Positions 57,574 to 64,000 of a DNA stretch of 64,000 nucleotides are shown piece after piece. Under the pieces are notes generated by a model that did not search any database, had not been told where the DNA came from, and was given only the letters and a program-made list of their open reading frames with translations. The stretch lies in contig NZ_FOQT01000005.1 in the NCBI RefSeq assembly GCF_900113805.1, positions 62,001 to 126,000 on the forward strand, written 5' to 3'. This DNA is from Halpernia frigidisoli (lineage in GTDB: Bacteria > Bacteroidota > Bacteroidia > Flavobacteriales > Weeksellaceae). The position numbers were made by a program, and so were the translations under genes. The stretch's first letter is position 1, and each line of letters opens with the position of its first letter.

Positions 57574-59931
57574 TTATCTATATCCCAAATGGAAATGATC
57601 CTGATGAACACTTGTTGCTTTTCCAGTTGTATTTTTTATGCCTTTTTTATAGGCATAGTTTTTAGTAAATTTCCATTTCACTCCAATAGAAATTATATTT
57701 TCTAATTCAATTACGATGTCGGCTTCACTTTTATACGCTTTCATGGCGTCTCTCCAGAAAGTTTGTCCGCCACTTGTACTTCCGGGATATCTTATATCTA
57801 CATCTTTACCAGCCAAGTCATGTCCAGCATGCCCAATATTTCTTCCATCGCTTGCAGATATATCATTAAAGTAAAGAGTTTTACTATATCCATTGTAATT
57901 TGGTAATGAGTAAAAGAATCCTAATAGTGCAGCACATATTTTTTCATTAATCCAATTATCCCCGCCTTTGTCTCTTGTTCCAAATCTTCCCCAATTTGTA
58001 CCAGTTTCTGGAAATGGTAATAGATTATGGCGGTTTTTTGTAAGTGTATAGGTTTTAATTTTTGTTCCTTTCATATAAACATTGTATTCATAATCATCAC
58101 TATCTGGTTTTGATGTTATTTTTTTAACTTCAAAAGTATCTACATATATATCATATTGATTTTTATCTCCTTTCTTTGTTTCATCTTTTTTTCCATATAT
58201 ACAATCATTTACTCTAAACACTTTAGATGTTATTTCATTGAAAGCCTTTTGTTTCGGAACATGATTTAAAGATTCACCTTTTTTATTAAAAACATCATTT
58301 CCTACAATTGCACTAATTACATTTTCGTCTGATTGTCCATTTGCTTTTGCTGGCATTCCTCCTCTATGCAAATAACCCATAGAAGTTAAAACCGCTAACT
58401 CCATATTTGTTCCTACTTTTTCAAATTCTTTTAAAATATCAATATTTAGATATTTAATAGAATAAGTATTTATATTTGTATAATTTACCCTACCGGTTAA
58501 CTGAACCATACCACGTCCTCTATAATTCCAGCCATCATCTCCACCGTTATTACCTAAATCCTTTCTATTACTGTAGGCAGTATTTGCAATCAATTTGGAA
58601 TTGGCTGCTTGAAAAATTAAATTGCTTTTATTATACTTTGACTGTAGTAATTGAAGGTTATTTTTATCAATTCGACCATAATTAAATGCTAAATCGTTGG
58701 GAATGATATGTCCGTTTTTGTCTTTTGCTTGAAAGGCTTTGAATGGAACAGCAGGCAATGCTTCTACAGCATAATTAAATCCTTCTCCAGTTTTTAATTT
58801 GAGATTTGTACCTGCTTCTATTTTAGCTTGAGCAAAAAAATGTGCTTTATTCCAACAAGTATTCATATTAAGATCTTTCATATATTTACTGTATGCTTCA
58901 GCAGTTTCTTTTAATATACTAATATCTGCATCTGGAAATATTGTTTTTAATTGCTCTGCGGTAACTGGTATTTTGCATCTTGGACAAGTTCCGTCTTCCT
59001 TCTTATCATCTTTCTTCACCGCTTTCACCATCGCCGTACTTTTCCCAATCGGTTTCTGCACAGTCGGAGGTTTCTCCTTAGTTGCAGTTCCCTTGCTTTC
59101 TCCCCAGTCCCAAAGTTCATTCCATTTGTCAGAAATGGTGTCCATTATTCCTTTTTCCTCTTTCTTACTTGCAGGTTTGCTTTCTGCAGGAGAACCTTTT
59201 GCTTTTACAGGATTTGATGGTTTTGCTGCGGCAGGCTTTTGGGTTTGAGGAAATGGATTTTTTACATCTACATTATTTGTGGCATGTTTATTATTTTTAA
59301 AATACTCCACTGTAACGTAAAATTCCAACTGTTTTGCATCAGCCTCACCTAGCATTGCTTTTTGCATCAATGCTTTTGTAAGCGTAAATTCTGCAATCGC
59401 AAAACCCTGTGAATTTACTTTACCCGGTTTAGAATCAATAAATAGGTTTTTACTATCATGTCCAGAACCTTTCGCATCGTCTTCCCATAGTGTGAAGATA
59501 ACATCTTGATGAAACATGCCGACACAATTTGCTTTGGCTCGCAGTTTTTCCATAAAACTAAAAGTCTTCCCTTTTGTATCATCTACATATAATAATTCTA
59601 CTTTCGTGATCTTTGGTATTTTACTTGACGCTGGAATTACTAAAATTTCACCCACCGATTTCGCTTCAAACTCTTGGCTGAACATTTTTGGACTGGCTTT
59701 AAAAACTTCCAGTTTAAATTCCTCACCCAGCACTTTTTCTCCAAATTTGAAGGATACTTTCTGTCCCATTTTTGGAGGTTTTTTAGTGATGTTTATCCAG
59801 ACACCATCTCTTTTCTTTTTCCAGATATTCCAGACGTAAGTAGCGTTAGAGGAATTAAATAGATCTATGCCGTCGCTGTACTGATAAATTTCTTCTTTTC
59901 CAACAACGGGGTTTTGTGTTCCTGTAATCAT
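57574..59931 (-). CDS. Intact T6SS effector: delivery domain + GH19-like muramidase + LAS endopeptidase (cassette 2)
   Basis: This 785-residue protein is the best-preserved array member. Residues 1-220 are two beta-rich (Ig-like) modules ('KVELLYVDDTKGKTFSFMEK', 'FTLWEDDAKGSGHDSKN'), then the linker ('KAKGSPAESKPASKKEEKG') and 'KWNELWDWGES'. 'CPRCKIPVTAEQLKTIF' opens a GH19-like lysozyme domain ('AHFFAQAKIEAGTNL', 'YRGRGMVQLTGRVNYTN' near 470). The C-terminal domain has LAS-peptidase metal motifs 'HAGHDLAGKDVDIRYPG' and 'HQDHFHLGYR', as in MepA-like murein endopeptidases. It should cleave both glycan strands and cross-links in the target periplasm. No signal peptide. Confidence 0.82.
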   Translation of the reverse strand: MITGTQNPVVGKEEIYQYSDGIDLFNSSNATYVWNIWKKKRDGVWINITKKPPKMGQKVSFKFGEKVLGEEFKLEVFKASPKMFSQEFEAKSVGEILVIPASSKIPKITKVELLYVDDTKGKTFSFMEKLRAKANCVGMFHQDVIFTLWEDDAKGSGHDSKNLFIDSKPGKVNSQGFAIAEFTLTKALMQKAMLGEADAKQLEFYVTVEYFKNNKHATNNVDVKNPFPQTQKPAAAKPSNPVKAKGSPAESKPASKKEEKGIMDTISDKWNELWDWGESKGTATKEKPPTVQKPIGKSTAMVKAVKKDDKKEDGTCPRCKIPVTAEQLKTIFPDADISILKETAEAYSKYMKDLNMNTCWNKAHFFAQAKIEAGTNLKLKTGEGFNYAVEALPAVPFKAFQAKDKNGHIIPNDLAFNYGRIDKNNLQLLQSKYNKSNLIFQAANSKLIANTAYSNRKDLGNNGGDDGWNYRGRGMVQLTGRVNYTNINTYSIKYLNIDILKEFEKVGTNMELAVLTSMGYLHRGGMPAKANGQSDENVISAIVGNDVFNKKGESLNHVPKQKAFNEITSKVFRVNDCIYGKKDETKKGDKNQYDIYVDTFEVKKITSKPDSDDYEYNVYMKGTKIKTYTLTKNRHNLLPFPETGTNWGRFGTRDKGGDNWINEKICAALLGFFYSLPNYNGYSKTLYFNDISASDGRNIGHAGHDLAGKDVDIRYPGSTSGGQTFWRDAMKAYKSEADIVIELENIISIGVKWKFTKNYAYKKGIKNTTGKATSVHQDHFHLGYR

Positions 59932-59947
59932 CTTTTCTTAGTTTATG

Positions 59948-60151
59948 TTAGTCATAATCATTAGAATAATCTTCGCTTATCTCCTCCTGGAACTCATCAA
60001 AATCCATAAATGGATTGTAAACCTGTTGCTCTTGGGAGTTAGCGTTTGCTACATTACTTTTCCCCGCTTCACTTTGCTGCCCGTGTTTCATAACAGTAAT
60101 TTTTCCGCCGACCGTACACATCAGTGAAGATTTTTCTGTGAGGCAACTTTT
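59948..60151 (-). pseudogene. DUF4280 (PAAR-like) C-terminal fragment
   Basis: Only the end of the gene remains: 'KSCLTEKSSLMCTVGGKITV', 'MKHGQQSEAGKSN', and an acidic tail 'FMDFDEFQEEISEDYSNDYD'. No start codon. The break lies in the junction element at 60162-60217. The stop is 16 bp before the cassette 2 effector, the usual spacing. Confidence 0.7.
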
Positions 60152-60161
60152 GCAGGAACAA

Positions 60162-60217
60162 TTCGAAATGTCAATGATCTTCTATACCAAAAAAAGCATT
60201 CTCGCGAATACTTTTTG
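60162..60217 (-). repeat. Cassette-junction element, copy B
   Basis: TTCGAAATGTCAATGATC, a variable part, then AAAAAAAGCATTCTCGCGAATACTTTTT read in pieces. It starts 4 bp past the stop of the cassette 1 lipoprotein and runs into the DUF4280 fragment, like copy A. Confidence 0.62.
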
Positions 60218-60221
60218 TCTT

Positions 60222-61265
60222 TTAATTTGATTTTATTCTGCTTTTGTAAACGTAACCTTCTTTTCCTTCTTTTGTTTTTACTAAAAACCAGTCACCAAAA
60301 TTATCCAAAACTTCAATTTTTTCACCAGTATTTATTTTCTGTAAAATTTCTGATGTTGAGTTTTTTTCTTTTCTGAGATTTGTATAGCCGTCGGGATCTT
60401 GAATGTGATTTGTTGATAATTTAATATATAAGATTTTTGATATTTGATTAATTTTCGAGTTCGCCACCAAATAACTTTCATACCCATCTGTTTTATTTTC
60501 CGCTATTTTATCTTTTGAATCTTTTTCAGTTTCTGAAAAGGTTTGAATATCCTTTTTCGAAATAATGTAGTGATTAGATATTAAAATTTTGACCGCATTA
60601 TAATCTTCTTGTCTTATGGCTTCATCCATTAAATCATGTAATTTGGAACCATCAATCTTATATTTTGTGATAAAATACTGTAACCAACTGCTATCAGTAT
60701 AATGTTGCAAATCAAAAAAAGTTTCATTATTTATTAATGTAGATAAATTTTTTGAATCAAAATCTTCTAATAATGGATTTTCTGTTTCATAAAGATTTAA
60801 CTTCTTTTTGAAAGATTCTATTTCAGGTTTGTCTTGATTTAAATCGTTTGGTGTGAATTTTACATTCGTTCCATCATTAAATAAATCTGTAAATTCCACT
60901 ACTGTTTTACTATTTGTTTCCATTGATTTTTGATTTTTTATAATGGGTGATAATGAATCTTTAATGGTGTCATATAAAAAAATATTACAATCTTCATTTA
61001 TATAATAGAGATTGAGTGTAGATATATGAAATTTATCATCTACTGCTTCTTTTACAACTCTATACACTTTATTGTTTATTGTATCATTATAAATCTGATA
61101 AACAATTAATTTATTTTGTTTTTTAAGTTCTATATTATCTTTTATAACCGCTGGTAGCTTTTTTATTTTATTTAATATAACTTTATCGGAACATTTTTCT
61201 TTATCCTGTCTCTTACAAGAAGTATTTAGTATACAAAAACTAAAAAATATTATCGCTAATTTCAT
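60222..61265 (-). CDS. SH3-domain lipoprotein, probable immunity protein (cassette 1)
   Basis: The ATG at 61265 overlaps the effector stop (ATGA) and gives a lipoprotein signal ('FCILNTSCKR'). The ~265-residue middle part has no named family; the C-terminal SH3 domain ('DPDGYTNLRKEKNSTSEILQ', 'FLVKTKEGKEGYVYKSRIK') is shared with the proteins at 43015 and 46940. Confidence 0.75.
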   Translation of the reverse strand: MKLAIIFFSFCILNTSCKRQDKEKCSDKVILNKIKKLPAVIKDNIELKKQNKLIVYQIYNDTINNKVYRVVKEAVDDKFHISTLNLYYINEDCNIFLYDTIKDSLSPIIKNQKSMETNSKTVVEFTDLFNDGTNVKFTPNDLNQDKPEIESFKKKLNLYETENPLLEDFDSKNLSTLINNETFFDLQHYTDSSWLQYFITKYKIDGSKLHDLMDEAIRQEDYNAVKILISNHYIISKKDIQTFSETEKDSKDKIAENKTDGYESYLVANSKINQISKILYIKLSTNHIQDPDGYTNLRKEKNSTSEILQKINTGEKIEVLDNFGDWFLVKTKEGKEGYVYKSRIKSN

Positions 61266-63928
61266 TTTAATTGACTTAATAGTTTTATATCTTCTTTTAT
61301 TTTCTTTTTTTCTTCTGCGTCTTTTGTAGCACAAAGTTTACATTCTAACCATTTATTATAATCCTTGACAACACTTTTAAAATTATTTTTTACAGCAGTT
61401 TTATATTGTTCAGTTCCAGAAATCCCATCTCCTGCTTTACCAGTTGCATAGGGTCCAAGAGTGCCTTCATCTTCTAAACCTACTACAAAATCTTCTATAG
61501 TCATTGAGTTTGTAGTGAGTGATAAATATGCATGCGCGTATCTTTTTTCTAAAAGTTTTAAATATCCTTCAAATCCGGCATCGTCTGACGTAAATTTTGC
61601 GAAAGAACCAACATCAGATTGATATATTCCGTCGATGGTTTCATGCGTGCCTAAAGATTTTTTACCATCGTCGCCAATTCCTTTAATATTCATTGGATTA
61701 TTTAATGGTGTTTTAAGACTGAAACCATTCTCTTGTCTCCTTTGAGCCACCATATATAAACCTTTAAATTTATTTGCGGCGGTATGCTCGCTTATATATT
61801 TAACAGTTTTTTCTCCAAATGAACCATAATATTTTTTTCTTCTTTCTTCTAAATTACAATCACATCCATTTATTTCTGGTAATGGATCAGTTAAAACGAA
61901 AACTTTAATTTCTTCCTTGTAATCGGAAGTTGCAACCGCAATTTTTCCATTACTTGAGTATCCTCTTCTACCATATACGCCCTTAAGTTCAGGAATAACA
62001 CTTTCCAAATAATTATTTAAAGAATGATAAACAAACTTATAATTTGAAGCAGATAAATCCGACATTTCGCTTGCACAACTTGGGTGATTTGTACCGTCTG
62101 CCTTTCTAATTCCAACACAGCCAATTAAATCTTTAGATTTCCACGGATCAAGTGAAATAGAACTCCTGCTTCCTAATGACATTGCTCCATTAGAAACTTC
62201 ACTCGAAATTTTTTCAACAGGCTTCATATTACTAAGGTTATTACTAACAATTCTATATCTAAAACTTTCTTTTTTAGAGTGGTTCCACGCTTGCATATAT
62301 CTTATTCTATATAAAGTTGTTATTGTGTTTGGCGGAAGTGGTCCGCTTTGTCCATAGTTTTTATTATTAGTTTGGGCGTGTCTTGCAACTGTCAGGATTG
62401 TTGATTCTGCGTTTTCATGCGTATTATATTCAATATCTTGTTTTAGTTTTTTTATTGCTTCACCAACTTTAGTACCTCTATAAATATACATGTTATATAA
62501 CGGAAAAGCACTTTTCCCGTTTGGTAATTTCTTACAATATAATTTACCACCTTCTTTATATTCAAGCATCCCATTATAACCACCATAATCAGGATAAGAA
62601 GTAATTTTATCGTTTTTATCAATTTTAATTTCTGTCCCTATTTCGCTGGTTATATACAGAACAGCTTCCTTACCATTACCCACAACCTTGTCAAATTTTT
62701 CTTTCGGTTTTTTCGCAACAATTGCAGGCGAAGTTTTATTGTCTTGTTTCTTTGGCACTTCATTCAATCCAACATTTATCCTGGAAGATTCTGTGGAGAT
62801 ACTTAAATGCTCAATTTCAATATAAAATTCTTCACTATTTCCTTCTACTTCATAACTTTCACCTTTCTCATACATCGCTTTTGTAAGTGGCACAGTGTAA
62901 AATGAAACATCTCCAGCGATTATTAATTTTTTTTCAAACAGCAAATCGTCCTTAATTGTATCATCTTCCCAAATCCTTATTTTAACAATTTTCTTTGTTA
63001 GGTTTTGGGAGGTGATTTTAATAATTGTACTTGTTCCAATTTTTGCCGAAGTTATTTTGTTCCCTTTGCTATCAACAAATTCTGCCTTTAGAACTTTGCC
63101 TTCCAGATCATTTTGCCGTTTTGTAGAATTTACGCTGGTAGGAAATTTCGCAGTGTTCGCTTTGGGTTTTGGTTTCGGTTTTTTAGAAGGAATACTTAAA
63201 GATTTTATTTCACCCACGGCTGAAATTTTATTTACCGGATTATTTATGTTTACATTTTCCGACGCTTCTATCTTAGCGTTGTATTCCGCTGTTACATAAT
63301 ATTCATGTTTTTTCTTTTCACCTTCCCTTTTGTTTGCTAAAGTTATATAGGTGTTGAAAAGTGTAAAATCCCAGCGGGCATTGCCTTTGCTGTCTACTAA
63401 TCTGGGCGGAGATTTTGCGATAAACTGGTTTTTAGAATTGTGCCCACTTTCAGCTTCATCATCTTCCCATAATTTAAAAACAATGCTGTGCAAAGCTAAA
63501 TTCTGGCACTTAGCTGTTGCTCTCAACCGATCCATGTAGCTCAATGTCTTTGTAATTTTAGAGCCATCTTGATAGGTGAGATTTATACCTAATATTTCTT
63601 TTTCAGCTTGCTGAGGATTCTCGTTTTTCTGCGGCTCTACAAAGATAGCCATCGGTTCTTTACCTTCTGCTTCATGTAAATATCCTTCTATTTTATATGA
63701 GAATTTATGAGCATCTGGTCCAAAAGTAAAATAGTTTACCCCTTTCTTTTTTATTCCTGTACTTATAAAGCCATTATCACTTTTTACATACAATTCCCAG
63801 GTTACCAAAGATTGATTTCTTTCATTATGTGGTGTTTCAGGATACCAGTCCACCACATTATAGTAAGTTTTCACTCCAACTTTTGGATTTTTATCTCCTT
63901 TAATTCTATAAACTCCTCCTTTTGACAT
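61262..63928 (-). CDS. Intact T6SS effector: delivery domains + L,D-transpeptidase-like + glucosaminidase (cassette 1)
   Basis: This 888-residue protein has an N-terminal Ig-like delivery region (1-230; 'GVKTYYNVVDWYP', 'FKLWEDDEAESGHNSKNQF'), a Lys/Pro linker, and a second Ig-like module (about 275-395). The central domain (about 430-690) contains 'SGPLPPNTITTLYRI' and 'DLIGCVGIRKADGTNHPSC', resembling the Gly-Cys catalytic loop of Tlde1/YkuD-type enzymes. The C-terminal domain (about 700-865) has 'GLYMVAQRRQENGFSL' and 'NNPMNIKGIGDDG', typical of FlgJ-like glucosaminidases. It replaces the GH19 domain of the other cassettes. It is next to a DUF4280 gene at the window edge, so this may be the active copy. 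Confidence 0.75.
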   Translation of the reverse strand: MSKGGVYRIKGDKNPKVGVKTYYNVVDWYPETPHNERNQSLVTWELYVKSDNGFISTGIKKKGVNYFTFGPDAHKFSYKIEGYLHEAEGKEPMAIFVEPQKNENPQQAEKEILGINLTYQDGSKITKTLSYMDRLRATAKCQNLALHSIVFKLWEDDEAESGHNSKNQFIAKSPPRLVDSKGNARWDFTLFNTYITLANKREGEKKKHEYYVTAEYNAKIEASENVNINNPVNKISAVGEIKSLSIPSKKPKPKPKANTAKFPTSVNSTKRQNDLEGKVLKAEFVDSKGNKITSAKIGTSTIIKITSQNLTKKIVKIRIWEDDTIKDDLLFEKKLIIAGDVSFYTVPLTKAMYEKGESYEVEGNSEEFYIEIEHLSISTESSRINVGLNEVPKKQDNKTSPAIVAKKPKEKFDKVVGNGKEAVLYITSEIGTEIKIDKNDKITSYPDYGGYNGMLEYKEGGKLYCKKLPNGKSAFPLYNMYIYRGTKVGEAIKKLKQDIEYNTHENAESTILTVARHAQTNNKNYGQSGPLPPNTITTLYRIRYMQAWNHSKKESFRYRIVSNNLSNMKPVEKISSEVSNGAMSLGSRSSISLDPWKSKDLIGCVGIRKADGTNHPSCASEMSDLSASNYKFVYHSLNNYLESVIPELKGVYGRRGYSSNGKIAVATSDYKEEIKVFVLTDPLPEINGCDCNLEERRKKYYGSFGEKTVKYISEHTAANKFKGLYMVAQRRQENGFSLKTPLNNPMNIKGIGDDGKKSLGTHETIDGIYQSDVGSFAKFTSDDAGFEGYLKLLEKRYAHAYLSLTTNSMTIEDFVVGLEDEGTLGPYATGKAGDGISGTEQYKTAVKNNFKSVVKDYNKWLECKLCATKDAEEKKKIKEDIKLLSQLK

Positions 63929-63946
63929 AATTCAAAATTTTATGTT

Positions 63947-64000
63947 TTACCAGGCATGACGTTTGTCACTTTCTTCAATCTCCTCCTTAAACTCGTCAAA
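63947..64000 (-). CDS. DUF4280 (PAAR-like) protein, C-terminal end only
   Basis: The frame enters from the right edge and reads 'FDEFKEEIEESDKRHAW' before a stop at 63947, matching the acidic tail of the two DUF4280 fragments in the array. It may be the intact PAAR-like gene that delivers cassette 1. Confidence 0.6.
   Translation of the reverse strand, partial: FDEFKEEIEESDKRHAW

Noticed and set aside
44264..63928. Rhs or YD-repeat polymorphic toxins
   Set aside because: No YD repeats or Rhs core are present; the scaffold is Ig-like modules plus a Pro/Ala/Lys linker.

Overview
The window is low-GC DNA of a flavobacterium, most likely Weeksellaceae (Chryseobacterium/Kaistella-like). Reasons: TAnnTTTG-type promoter boxes, weak Shine-Dalgarno sequences, a DUF1800/DUF1501 pair, and a Bacteroidetes-type (T6SSiii) secretion locus with TssN and TssR. 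No transposase, CRISPR array, rRNA operon or intact prophage was seen.

Left part (1-25.5 kb) is mixed chromosome. It has a cut-off outer-membrane barrel gene and the DUF1800/DUF1501 pair. Next comes a probable RNA-repair region: a WYL regulator, a HopJ-family protein, the RNA ligase RtcB and two RlaP-like nucleotidyltransferases. The regulator and rtcB carry matching structured leader repeats that face each other. A cytochrome P450, an AT-rich ATPase + HNH pair resembling Septu (PtuAB) phage defence, an acyl-CoA dehydrogenase, a DUF4143 ATPase behind repeated palindromic operators, and pnp/rpsO/mgtE housekeeping genes follow. This part ends at a tRNA-Leu with short tandem repeats and a decayed gene beyond it.

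The middle (26.5-41.6 kb) is a T6SSiii locus. Hcp (TssD), VgrG, a metzincin-protease effector and a lipoprotein that is probably its immunity protein read leftwards. TssF, TssG, TssN, TssK, a LuxR-type regulator lacking its phosphoacceptor Asp, two small membrane proteins, a PKD protein and TssR read rightwards from a shared promoter region. The sheath, ClpV and wedge genes (tssB, C, H, E) are not in the window.

The right part (41.7-64 kb, all leftward) is a tandem array of T6SS effector/immunity cassettes. The effectors share an N-terminal beta-rich delivery region and a Lys/Pro/Ala linker. Five of the six have a GH19-like muramidase domain followed by a different second peptidoglycan-active domain; the sixth ends in a glucosaminidase-like domain. 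Each is followed by one or two lipoproteins, probably periplasmic immunity proteins, and three of these end in an SH3 domain. Only the two right-most effectors are intact and full length. Two lack their 5' ends, one lacks its 5' end and has a homopolymer frameshift, and one has a single-base frameshift. Fragments of the PAAR-like DUF4280 gene and a repeated ~55-bp hairpin element mark cassette junctions. The layout looks like a recombination-built store of displaced toxin modules, as in orphan Rhs or CdiA-CT arrays, but built on a Bacteroidetes T6SS peptidoglycan-hydrolase scaffold.
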